From positions 1-64,000 of the forward strand of contig NZ_LZHQ01000008.1 of NCBI RefSeq assembly GCF_001690655.1: a stretch of 64,000 nucleotides of DNA, in the 5' to 3' direction. The stretch's first letter is position 1, and each line of letters begins with the position of its first letter. Below are positions 36,414-42,526 of this stretch, in pieces. Under the pieces are notes generated by a model. It was not told the origin of the DNA and did not search any database. It worked only from the letters and a program-made list of their open reading frames with translations. Origin of the DNA: Gilliamella sp. Occ3-1 (lineage in GTDB: Bacteria; Pseudomonadota; Gammaproteobacteria; Enterobacterales; Orbaceae). The position numbers were made by a program, and so were the translations under genes.

Positions 36414-36685
36414 CTAAACTAACGCAACAGCAAACAGTGATCGACAACATTAAAAATCCGAAACACTATCAAATAATTAGCGGTATCGAATCAATCGATA
36501 TCATCGCACGTAGCATGACAGTTGAGCAATTTCAAGGCTTTTGCCTCGGTAACATTCTGAAATATCGAATCAGGGCAGGTAAAAAAGATGCGTTAGAGCA
36601 AGACATTGCAAAGGCTAATGAGTACGAGAAGATTTTTGAAAATAAAAAGCGTTTGTGCGTTGACTGGGGAGTAGACGATGAGTGA
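36410..36685 (+). CDS. DUF3310-family phage protein
   Basis: This 91-residue protein (MTKLTQQQTVIDNIKNPKHY, then SIDIIARSMTVEQFQGFCLG and NILKYRIRAGKKDALEQDIA) has the NPKHY and KYR.R.GKKD signatures of DUF3310 (SaV-like), common in phage early regions; its role is uncertain. ATG 36410 overlaps the stop of micropeptide A and has GGAGGATG upstream; a longer frame from 36380 reads through micropeptide A sequence. Confidence 0.85.
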   Translation: MTKLTQQQTVIDNIKNPKHYQIISGIESIDIIARSMTVEQFQGFCLGNILKYRIRAGKKDALEQDIAKANEYEKIFENKKRLCVDWGVDDE

Positions 36686-36752
36686 TGAAGTGATTGTAGC
36701 AATAGCTTCGTTTGTTTTTTTGGGATTCGTGATTTGGAGGGCAACTAAGTGA
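36678..36752 (+). CDS. 24-residue membrane micropeptide B
   Basis: The second copy of the micropeptide starts MSDEVIVAIASFVFLGFVIW and ends RATK, again one transmembrane helix. It begins inside the end of the DUF3310 gene (GATGAGTGA) and its stop overlaps the GTG start of the next gene (AAGTGA). The shared length, ends and core with micropeptide A argue for duplication and selection at the protein level. Confidence 0.7.
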   Translation: MSDEVIVAIASFVFLGFVIWRATK

Positions 36753-37093
36753 CAAAACCAACACTGAGCGATTTTATTGAAAACCCGTTCAAAGCTATGC
36801 GGAACGGATATTATCCTGATTTTATGAGCTGTTTATCATTAAAAGCGTCATCGTTCGGAATTAAACAGCTAAACGATATTAAAGGTGAGTTTTTTTGGAT
36901 TCTTAATCAAGAAGCGATTTTATTTCCGACACACTTGCTAAGCCTTGCTATATATACATTTCTAATATTAACAACGCCTATTCTTTTTCCAGTTTGGGCA
37001 TTGATATTTTGGTTCAACGTTAGAAAGCAATACAAACGCTATCACGAAAAGATGAAGAGCAAATCAACGTTAATAGTTGAGTATTCGGAGTGA
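36749..37093 (+). CDS. Hypothetical phage membrane protein
   Basis: This 114-residue protein starts at GTG (MTKPTLSDFIENPFKAMRNG) with GGAGGGC upstream. A hydrophobic region at about 65-95 (LLSLAIYTFLILTTPILFPV...) predicts one long or two short membrane helices, followed by a basic tail (VRKQYKRYHEKMKSK). It is translationally coupled to micropeptide B. Function unknown. Confidence 0.65.
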   Translation: MTKPTLSDFIENPFKAMRNGYYPDFMSCLSLKASSFGIKQLNDIKGEFFWILNQEAILFPTHLLSLAIYTFLILTTPILFPVWALIFWFNVRKQYKRYHEKMKSKSTLIVEYSE

Positions 37094-37099
37094 TAAACA

Positions 37100-37549
37100 A
37101 TGAAGCATTTTTTTATTAAACAAGCGGGCGGTGTACTAGTACCAGCATCAGACGCCGAAGCTGACAAAATGACACGATACAAAACAGGCGAAGCTTGTGA
37201 GGTTGAAATAAAACTTTGGCGTAACCCACATTTTCATCGTAAGGTTTTTGCCTTTTTTGGGTTTTGTTTTCAACACTGGTCTGCTGATAAAGCAGGACTG
37301 GAGCATATGAACGAATCAGCGCAGTTCGATAGATTTAGAAAGGATTTAACTATTTTAGCGGGTTATTACGAGCAAACAGTTAGATTAAACGGCGATATAC
37401 GAACAGAAGCGCAAAGCCTCGCTTACGGAAATATGGAGCAAGACGAGTTTGAGAGAGTTTACAGCGCATTAATAAATGCGGCATTAAAGCATCTGTTTGG
37501 TAAAACCACAGACCAAAACATAATTAATCAGCTTTATGCATTTTTTTAA
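37100..37549 (+). CDS. DUF1367-family phage protein
   Basis: This is a 149-residue member of DUF1367, lambdoid nin-region proteins of unknown function. Characteristic blocks are VPASDAEADKMTRYKTGEAC, KLWRNPHFHRKVFAFFGFCF and FDRFRKDLTILAGYY. It is a soluble protein. It precedes the zinc-ribbon and NinG genes, the usual order in lambdoid phages. Confidence 0.85.
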   Translation: MKHFFIKQAGGVLVPASDAEADKMTRYKTGEACEVEIKLWRNPHFHRKVFAFFGFCFQHWSADKAGLEHMNESAQFDRFRKDLTILAGYYEQTVRLNGDIRTEAQSLAYGNMEQDEFERVYSALINAALKHLFGKTTDQNIINQLYAFF

Positions 37550-37567
37550 TCAATTATCAAAGGTGGC

Positions 37568-37726
37568 ATGATGAACAACGAACACAAAGAACAACTGAAA
37601 CTATACGATGATAAAGAGCAAGAATTAGAGAGAGCAATCGCAATAGTTAGAGAACAGCGCAGAGAATACATTAATCAGCATAATTTAAATAGAGTTAATG
37701 ATGCCGAGAAAACACAAGTTAATTAA
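37568..37726 (+). CDS. 52-residue coiled-coil hypothetical protein
   Basis: The frame (MMNNEHKEQLKLYDDKEQEL, then ERAIAIVREQRREYINQHNL) is entirely charged helix. AAAGGTGGC immediately precedes the ATGATG start pair, so 37571 could be the true start. It overlaps the next gene by about 29 bases. No family is recognised. Confidence 0.55.
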   Translation: MMNNEHKEQLKLYDDKEQELERAIAIVREQRREYINQHNLNRVNDAEKTQVN

Positions 37727-37880
37727 AACAGATTTTAAATGTCCAGAGTGTAACGGAGCATGTTTATATAACGTCGATTTAGATTTATTTGTCTGCAATA
37801 GACCTCTCATCAATGTTGACGGTGAAGTAAAAGGCTCTTGCGGCAAATTTTACAAGAATAAAGCGAAGTTCAGACGATGA
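37698..37880 (+). CDS. Zinc-ribbon phage protein
   Basis: At 60 residues it carries four cysteines in a zinc-ribbon layout: FKCPECNGACLYN, then FVCN and GSCGKFY. Such proteins lie among lambdoid nin genes and probably bind nucleic acid. The start is ATG 37698 or 37701. The stop overlaps the NinG start by 4 bases (ATGA). Confidence 0.65.
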   Translation: MMPRKHKLIKTDFKCPECNGACLYNVDLDLFVCNRPLINVDGEVKGSCGKFYKNKAKFRR

Positions 37881-38425
37881 AGAGAGAAATAAAACAGAAA
37901 AAATGTAAAAACTGCGGTAAAAAGTTCGCATTATTTAACTCGCTCGCTCAAGTATGTTCGGTTGATTGCGCTATTCAGTATGCAAAAGATAACAAAGTTC
38001 AAGAGCAAACCAGAATTAAATTAACACGAATAGCTAAGGAGAAAATTAAAACTCGCTCAGAGCATTTAAGAGACGCGCAAACAGCATTTAACGCATTCAT
38101 TCGAGAGCGAGACAAAAACGAGCCGTGTATTAGTTGTGGACGCTATCACACGGGGCAATATCACGCAGGGCACTATCGAAGCGTTGGAGCATGTCCAGAG
38201 TTACGATTTTGTGAGCTTAATGTACATAAACAGTGTTCAGCATGTAACAACCACAAATCAGGGAACATCATTGAGTACAGAATCAATTTAGTAAAAAAAA
38301 TAGGTGTAGAAAAAGTTGAATGGTTAGAAGGGTATCATGAACCGAAAAAATACACGGTAGAGCAAATAAAGCAGATTAAAGTTGAGTATAAAGAAAAGCT
38401 AAAAGAATTAAAAAAGGGGGAATGA
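37877..38425 (+). CDS. ninG: NinG (Rap) recombination protein
   Basis: This is a Rap/NinG-family Holliday-junction-type endonuclease of lambdoid phages. An N-terminal zinc motif (KCKNCGKKFALFNSLAQVCS) is followed by the conserved HLRDAQTAFNAFIRERD, PCISCGRYHTGQYHAGHYRS and CSACNNHKSGNIIEYR blocks. Length 182 is normal. It is expressed with the early right operon and overlaps the Q-like gene by 4 bases. Confidence 0.92.
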   Translation: MKREIKQKKCKNCGKKFALFNSLAQVCSVDCAIQYAKDNKVQEQTRIKLTRIAKEKIKTRSEHLRDAQTAFNAFIRERDKNEPCISCGRYHTGQYHAGHYRSVGACPELRFCELNVHKQCSACNNHKSGNIIEYRINLVKKIGVEKVEWLEGYHEPKKYTVEQIKQIKVEYKEKLKELKKGE

Positions 38426-38778
38426 TGAGAGAAACTAAAGATATTTTAACAGCGTGGAAAAACACCCGTATATTAAAAAGAATGGGAACCGAATACCCCT
38501 CAAAATCGGCAGGTATTGATGGTGCGCCAATGGATTTTGATTATCGTCAGTATCTGACCGAAGATGAAGCTGAAATTGTTGATAATGCAGTGTTAATTTT
38601 AAAAAATGATAATTATTCGCAGTGGATTGTTTTAACTGCATATTATTTGCGTGGTGTTTCATGTAACGCTCAAGCAAAAGCAATTGGAAAGCGCCCACAC
38701 GATATTATTAATTTATTAAATCAAGCTGAGATGTTTGTAAGAGGAAATATTTACGAATATTTCAAAAAAGTGGCATAA
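38422..38778 (+). CDS. Q-like antiterminator
   Basis: This 118-residue protein resembles phage antitermination protein Q/DUF1133-type regulators (WKNTRILKRMGTEYPSKSAG, then AEIVDNAVLILKNDN and WIVLTAYYLRGVSCNAQAKA, a helix-turn-helix-like segment). Position, last in the early right operon and just before lysis and head genes, matches Q. It would allow RNA polymerase to read through the hairpin immediately downstream and transcribe the late genes. Confidence 0.8.
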   Translation: MMRETKDILTAWKNTRILKRMGTEYPSKSAGIDGAPMDFDYRQYLTEDEAEIVDNAVLILKNDNYSQWIVLTAYYLRGVSCNAQAKAIGKRPHDIINLLNQAEMFVRGNIYEYFKKVA

Positions 38779-38803
38779 AATGCAAAATATTGCAGATAAA
38801 AAG

Positions 38804-38882
38804 CTGGACTTTGCGCAAATGCGCATATATAATTGGTTCAAAATGCGGTTTTCAACGCATAGAATTTAAGTCCAGTTTTTTA
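38804..38882 (+). terminator. Structured RNA ending in a terminator (three-way junction)
   Basis: The outer stem CTGGACTT (38804-38811) / AAGTCCAG (38868-38875) closes two inner hairpins: TGCGC-AAAT-GCGCA, and ATGCG-GTTTTCAA-CGCAT. The outer stem is followed by TTTTTTTA. Placed straight after the Q-like gene, it is a good candidate for the tR'-type terminator on which Q acts. Confidence 0.6.
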
Positions 38883-38929
38883 ATTTGAAATATTATTGTT
38901 TCTGGACGTTCTTCTAAAAACGGATTTTT

Positions 38930-39610
38930 ATGAAAAAGTTTATCATTTCTCTTTTGTTTGTTCCGGTTCTTGCTAATTCAGCACAAAATTTCAATTCAGC
39001 TAAAAATAATCTTACTAAATTATACAAATCATATTTAACGCAAACCGAGTTTTATTGCGGATGTGATATCGCATGGGTTGGTAAAAAAGGTGTTGTTGAT
39101 TTCAGTAAATGCGGTTATAAACCAAGAAAAAATTTAAATAGAGCGTCTCGTATTGAGTGGGAACACGTCATGCCAGCCGAAAACTTCGGTCGTCATCTAC
39201 AATGCTGGCGAGACGGTGGACGTAAAGCATGTAAAAAAGATGTTACTTTTAATAAAATGGAAGGTGACATGCACAACTTGCAACCTGCTATTGGTGAAGT
39301 AAACGGTGACAGGTCTAATTATCGTTATTCGCAGTTTACTAAAGAATTTACACAGTACGGACAGTGCAAAACTGCTGTAGATTTCAAAGAAAGAAAATTT
39401 CAACCTCGTGACGAAATTAGAGGTGTAATAGCACGCACATATCTCTATATGTCCGATAAATATAAAATCAATTTATCAAATCAAGAAAAGAAGCTAATGA
39501 TGGCTTGGAATAAAATGTATGCACCTGAAAATTGGGAATGTCAGCGTAATGCGCATATAGCAAAAGTGCAGGGTAATGATAATAGATTCATTACCCAACA
39601 GTGTAAATAG
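38930..39610 (+). CDS. endA: Periplasmic endonuclease I
   Basis: This 226-residue exported nuclease belongs to the EndA/Vvn family, Mg-dependent enzymes that cut DNA non-specifically in the periplasm or outside. The signal peptide is residues 1-18 (MKKFIISLLFVPVLANSA). The catalytic beta-beta-alpha-Me motif is RIEWEHVMPAENFGRHLQCW, with GDMHNLQPAIGEVNGDRSNY as the second metal/active-site block. Six or more cysteines fit the disulfide-stabilised family. In a prophage it is an unusual cargo, lying between the Q region and lysis genes, so it may be late-expressed or have its own promoter. Confidence 0.9.
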   Translation: MKKFIISLLFVPVLANSAQNFNSAKNNLTKLYKSYLTQTEFYCGCDIAWVGKKGVVDFSKCGYKPRKNLNRASRIEWEHVMPAENFGRHLQCWRDGGRKACKKDVTFNKMEGDMHNLQPAIGEVNGDRSNYRYSQFTKEFTQYGQCKTAVDFKERKFQPRDEIRGVIARTYLYMSDKYKINLSNQEKKLMMAWNKMYAPENWECQRNAHIAKVQGNDNRFITQQCK

Positions 39611-39618
39611 TTACATAT

Positions 39619-39642
39619 AAGCCTCAATTAAGAGGCTTTTTT
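39619..39642 (+). terminator. Terminator after the endonuclease gene
   Basis: AAGCCTC-AATTAA-GAGGCTT followed by TTTT, 9 bases after the stop and inside the 3' end of the convergent RHH gene. Confidence 0.75.
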
Positions 39643-39816
39643 ATTATCAAGATAGAATTTAACAGCATCAACAATAAGTTGAGCTTGGGGTATATCTAGG
39701 CTTTTACTCGCCTGTTCAATTAATGCGATATCTTCAACGTGTAGTTTGAAGCCTTTTACTTTAACTCCTCGTTTTTGGTCACTTTTTGCTTGAATTTCTG
39801 TTATTGATTTTGCCAT
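39628..39816 (-). CDS. Small ribbon-helix-helix-like protein
   Basis: At 62 residues, it starts MAKSITEIQAKSDQKRGVKV, then KGFKLHVEDIALIEQASKSL. The 'GFKL..ED..LIE..A......Q..LI..AV..YL' pattern resembles RHH repressors/antitoxins. It has AAGGTGATTTT before ATG 39816. No type II toxin gene is adjacent; instead an Ibs-like peptide lies upstream on the same strand and could share its transcript. Confidence 0.65.
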   Translation of the reverse strand: MAKSITEIQAKSDQKRGVKVKGFKLHVEDIALIEQASKSLDIPQAQLIVDAVKFYLDNKKAS

Positions 39817-39825
39817 AAAATCACC

Positions 39826-39854
39826 TTGATTTATTAAGTGTCAATTGATATATT
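39826..39854 (+). promoter_or_regulatory. Promoter for Sib-like antisense RNA
   Basis: Plus-strand -35 TTGATT (39826-39831), 17-base spacer, -10 TATATT (39849-39854). Predicted start is near 39861, directly reading into the antisense of the Ibs-like gene. Confidence 0.65.
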
Positions 39855-39860
39855 TAAGGA

Positions 39861-40003
39861 CATCGGTAGGGCTTTCGCCCCACCTTTGATACTACTTAAA
39901 AAGCCGGAAAACTTACAAGTAGTAGAAGAAATATGATTAAAAATTTCATTTTTTCTTCTCCTTAAGCCCTCGTCTTAGGTCGGGGGTTTACCTTATCAAG
40001 CCC
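39861..40003 (+). ncRNA. Sib-like antisense RNA (type I antitoxin)
   Basis: The predicted ~140-base RNA begins with a GGTAGGGCTTTCGCCCCACC hairpin, continues antisense across the whole Ibs-like frame and its ribosome binding site, and ends at the hairpin CCCTCG-TCTTAGGT-CGGGGG followed by TTTACC. E. coli Sib RNAs have the same plan and similar bases near the 5' end and over the ibs stop region. Boundaries are inferred. Confidence 0.65.
39896..39949 (-). CDS. Ibs-like 17-residue toxin
   Basis: The frame encodes MKFLIIFLLLLVSFPAF, one hydrophobic membrane-spanning peptide. It fits the Ibs pattern of E. coli type I toxins (M-basic-x-V/L-I-I-x-x-x-L-L-V/I-S-F-x-A-aromatic). A perfect Shine-Dalgarno AAGGAG lies 9 bases before ATG (39963-39958). 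Overproduction of Ibs peptides depolarises the inner membrane; repression is by the overlapping antisense Sib RNA, whose promoter and terminator are both visible on the other strand. Confidence 0.7.
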   Translation of the reverse strand: MKFLIIFLLLLVSFPAF

Positions 40004-40020
40004 CTCACTTGATGGTTATA

Positions 40021-40049
40021 ATTATAGGTTAACCTATAATAAAAGTCAA
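40021..40049 (-). promoter_or_regulatory. Strong promoter with 20-bp palindrome (Ibs-like / RHH side)
   Basis: Minus-strand -35 TTGACT (40049-40044), 17-base spacer, perfect -10 TATAAT (40026-40021). The palindrome ATTATAGGTTAACCTATAAT (40021-40040) covers the -10 and part of the spacer and looks like an operator, perhaps for the RHH protein. Confidence 0.7.
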
Positions 40050-40110
40050 CACTTTTTATCTAAATAATTTTAATTTTTATAGATTTATTACCGAATAAAA
40101 TTATTAAATG

Positions 40111-40134
40111 AAGCCGCTTAATTGCGGTTTTTTC
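40111..40134 (+). terminator. Terminator before the holin gene
   Basis: AAGCCGC-TTAATT-GCGGTTTTTT. It faces plus-strand transcription entering the lysis cassette, so late transcription must pass it or start after it. Confidence 0.7.
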
Positions 40135-40268
40135 ATGTCCAAATTTCATGCATGTCGGCGACATTGATGTTGTCAACATCTACAGAATCGACAGCAAAGC
40201 TAGACACACACATAACTAACATTTAGCTAGTACGCTGTCACATCATTAACTAACAAGAAGAATTAATT

Positions 40269-40568
40269 ATGCCAATCAAAGATCCTAATAATTATGATTG
40301 GCTATACCAGTTAATAGCTGCTGTTGTCGGCTCTATTGCAAAAATAGCGTTTGATATTTTAAGCGGTAAATCATTCACGCTAAAAGTAGTCATTTGTCAA
40401 GTGATAGTCGCACTATATGCCGGGCAGCTAATGGCTTGGATAGCTACGAGTAGGCACTGGATAGATGAAGAAAAGTATTGCGCTATAAGCATTGCAAGCT
40501 GGCTAGGTGCTGAAATGATAAAGAATATTACTGATAGATTCAAAGATAAAACAGGAGGGAACTCATGA
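40269..40568 (+). CDS. Phage holin
   Basis: At 99 residues, it has hydrophobic segments at about 14-32 (LIAAVVGSIAKIAFDILSG) and 38-58 (LKVVICQVIVALYAGQLMAW) plus a weaker one near 70-85, and ends in a charged tail (DRFKDKTGGNS). It is the first gene of the lysis cassette and overlaps the putative lysin start by 4 bases. It should form inner-membrane holes that time lysis. Confidence 0.8.
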   Translation: MPIKDPNNYDWLYQLIAAVVGSIAKIAFDILSGKSFTLKVVICQVIVALYAGQLMAWIATSRHWIDEEKYCAISIASWLGAEMIKNITDRFKDKTGGNS

Positions 40569-40945
40569 AGCTAACAAGATTAAAAACAAGTGCGCGCGGT
40601 ACGTTTGGTAAAATACAATTGCCGTCGGGTGCGGTTTTGTCAACTTTAGAGCTACCGTGGCTAAATAATCAACGTCAGATTTCATGTATTCCAGCTTCTA
40701 TATATCAATGCGATATTGTTAACTCACCAAAATTTGGTCGAGTATATCAAGTTAAAGACGTTCCTAATCGCTCACACATTTTAATTCACGCCGGCAATTG
40801 GACCAAAGATACACAGGGCTGTATTTTGGTAGGCATGAGCAATAACGATACTCAGTTATTTGAAAGCAAAAAAGCATTAAATTTGCTGATGAATGAACTT
40901 AACGGAAAGTCATTTAAGTTGGAAGTTATAGAAAACTATGAATAA
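40565..40945 (+). CDS. DUF5675 protein, putative endolysin
   Basis: This 126-residue protein matches DUF5675: LSTLELPWLNNQRQISCIPA, YQVKDVPNRSHILIHAGN, and DTQGCILVGMS. The family lies in the endolysin position of many phage lysis cassettes, and its conserved His (HAGN) and Cys (GCILVG) resemble an L,D-transpeptidase-like active site. No other endolysin gene is present between holin and spanins. Peptidoglycan cleavage is inferred from position. There is no signal peptide, so release through the holin is expected. Confidence 0.78.
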   Translation: MKLTRLKTSARGTFGKIQLPSGAVLSTLELPWLNNQRQISCIPASIYQCDIVNSPKFGRVYQVKDVPNRSHILIHAGNWTKDTQGCILVGMSNNDTQLFESKKALNLLMNELNGKSFKLEVIENYE

Positions 40946-41390
40946 AACAAATGTAGCATTGATTAGCGCGTTGATATTTGCTTGTTATTTTGCATATAAC
41001 TGTTGGCAAGATGAAAAAACTGCGGTTGCAAAAGCGAATAAAGCCGAAGCAAAGTACGAAAAGTATATACAAGATAATAATGAAGTTAAAAAAATTGAAT
41101 CAAACATTATCGAGGCTATTAAAAATGGGTATGCTAAAACAGATGCTTTACGTAATGATATCGATAACGGTCTTGTCGAGTTGCGCGTCAAAGTCGAATC
41201 CGTCGAACGAGATAGTACCACCTCCAGCAATATTGCTAACAAAGCCTTACGACTTGCAAGAACTTCTCAACAAGATTATTACAATCTCACCAGTGCAATC
41301 GAGTACAACAAAGTAATGATTGAGGGTTGGCAGAAATACTATTGTAAAGAGATTGCACCAAAGAATAATACTGAGTTTATGTGTAATTAG
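40938..41390 (+). CDS. Rz: Rz-like i-spanin
   Basis: At 150 residues, it has an N-terminal membrane anchor (NVALISALIFACYFAYNCW, about 4-22) and then a long periplasmic coiled coil (KTAVAKANKAEAKYEKYIQD...). That is the inner-membrane spanin layout. It works with the embedded Rz1 lipoprotein to fuse inner and outer membranes in the last stage of lysis. It overlaps the putative lysin by 8 bases. Confidence 0.82.
   Translation: MNKTNVALISALIFACYFAYNCWQDEKTAVAKANKAEAKYEKYIQDNNEVKKIESNIIEAIKNGYAKTDALRNDIDNGLVELRVKVESVERDSTTSSNIANKALRLARTSQQDYYNLTSAIEYNKVMIEGWQKYYCKEIAPKNNTEFMCN
41131..41316 (+). CDS. Rz1: Rz1-like o-spanin, embedded in Rz in the +1 frame
   Basis: The frame contains MLKQMLYVMISITVLSSCAS, a lipoprotein signal with lipobox VLSSC, followed by a proline-rich 44-residue mature part (NEIVPPPAILLTKPYDLQEL). 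It lies wholly inside the Rz gene in the +1 frame, the known nested Rz/Rz1 plan. The start could be ATG 41131 or ATGs at 41125, 41143 or 41155. Confidence 0.78.
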   Translation: MLKQMLYVMISITVLSSCASKSNPSNEIVPPPAILLTKPYDLQELLNKIITISPVQSSTTK

Positions 41391-41400
41391 ATTTAACACC

Positions 41401-41736
41401 ATGATAAACGTATATAACAATACTAGATGGCGTAAAGCCAGATTAACCTATCTACAGCGTAACCCGTTTTGTGTTATGTGCTTAAAGCAAGGCAGATATG
41501 AACCCGCTACAGCAGTAGACCACATTATCCCCCATAAGTTAGAACAAGCATTAATATCGAAAGACCCAATAAATATAAAGAAAGCCCAAAAGCTATTTTG
41601 GGATTCATCAAACTATCAAGGCTTATGTAGCACACATCACTCAAGCACTAAACAACGTATTGAGAATAGAGGAGTAGAGATAGGATGCGATGTGAACGGT
41701 ATGCCTTATGGTGGACATTGGAGTAAAGAAAGATGA
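41401..41736 (+). CDS. HNH endonuclease (packaging-associated)
   Basis: This is a 111-residue HNH nuclease: RRAR-type start (NNTRWRKARLTYLQRNPFCV), CxxC (CVMCLKQG), AVDHIIPHKL, then YQGLCSTHHSSTKQR. Such genes lie directly upstream of terminase in HK97-type phages and assist cos/DNA maturation with TerL. ATG 41401 is chosen over a longer frame from 41320 because the domain starts here. It overlaps the next gene by 4 bases. Confidence 0.88.
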   Translation: MINVYNNTRWRKARLTYLQRNPFCVMCLKQGRYEPATAVDHIIPHKLEQALISKDPINIKKAQKLFWDSSNYQGLCSTHHSSTKQRIENRGVEIGCDVNGMPYGGHWSKER

Positions 41737-41969
41737 AACAAATTCAATTAGCCCATTTATATAAGAATGGTAAATTTTATGGCTACGGCATTGCAGTGGA
41801 TGGACAGCTTTTAACTAATCAAGTAGCTGTTAGTATCGAGACAAAACCCAATCAACTAACAATTATACATGTTGATTTTAAATTAGATAGTAAAGCGGTT
41901 AGCAACCCGGTTGATATTGAATTGAATAACAACAGCAATAGGGAGGGGGTAGGTAATTCCTCCAGCTAA
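41733..41969 (+). CDS. Hypothetical protein between HNH and TerS genes
   Basis: At 78 residues, it starts MKQIQLAHLYKNGKFYGYGI and reads as beta-rich (AVSIETKPNQLTIIHVDFKL) with an asparagine/serine-rich tail. Homologues in similar positions are unannotated phage proteins as far as I recall. It overlaps the HNH stop (ATGA). Function unknown. Confidence 0.65.
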   Translation: MKQIQLAHLYKNGKFYGYGIAVDGQLLTNQVAVSIETKPNQLTIIHVDFKLDSKAVSNPVDIELNNNSNREGVGNSSS

Positions 41970-42041
41970 ATGCTTTGAAAACCACCCGCCTCCTTTCATT
42001 TTAACGCTAACCCGATTTTTTTAGTTTTTTTAGGATTGATT

Positions 42042-42518
42042 ATGGCTGCAAAAAAGAAAACACGCTCAGATAGCACCGCGGCGGTTATCAGGGTGATGAA
42101 TAATGCCGCTAAAAACACAATTGAACCTCCTGAGCACGCGGGGCTAATGGCTAAAGCTCGCCCTTTTTGGGATGCTAACATTAAATCTAAATCGCTAGAT
42201 TTATGGACAGATACCGACCTTATCGAATGTGCTGATTTATGTAATAACCAGTTAAGAATTCTCGAATTACGGAAAGAGCTGTCTAAGGAGAATAAAAAAA
42301 TTGGCGAAGAACGAAACTCTAACGAGATAAAGCGAATTGATAAGCAGATTACTGATTTGGGTCGGTTAGTTGCCGCACAAAAAAGAAATCTGCAAATACA
42401 CTCTCATGCAACAAACGGCGAATCACGAGATCAAGTTAATCATAATAAAAACGAGCAAGAAGCTAGAAGATATTTGGGTAAACATGATGATGGCTTGCTT
42501 GCCACTCCCATACACTAA
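42042..42518 (+). CDS. terS: Terminase small subunit (P27 family)
   Basis: This 158-residue DNA-recognition subunit of the packaging motor resembles P27-type TerS: PPEHAGLMAKARPFWDANIK, LDLWTDTDLIECADLCNNQL and a coiled-coil helix (ITDLGRLVAAQKRNLQIHSH). ATG 42042 (MAAKKKT) is chosen with AGGATTG upstream. A basic tail is followed closely by terL (8 bases). Confidence 0.85.
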   Translation: MAAKKKTRSDSTAAVIRVMNNAAKNTIEPPEHAGLMAKARPFWDANIKSKSLDLWTDTDLIECADLCNNQLRILELRKELSKENKKIGEERNSNEIKRIDKQITDLGRLVAAQKRNLQIHSHATNGESRDQVNHNKNEQEARRYLGKHDDGLLATPIH

Positions 42519-42526
42519 GGTGGAAT

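Noticed and set aside
38780..38869. 29-codon frame (MQNIADKKLDFAQMRIYNWF...) after the Q-like gene
   Set aside because: No ribosome binding site, and the bases are explained by the structured terminator at 38804-38882.
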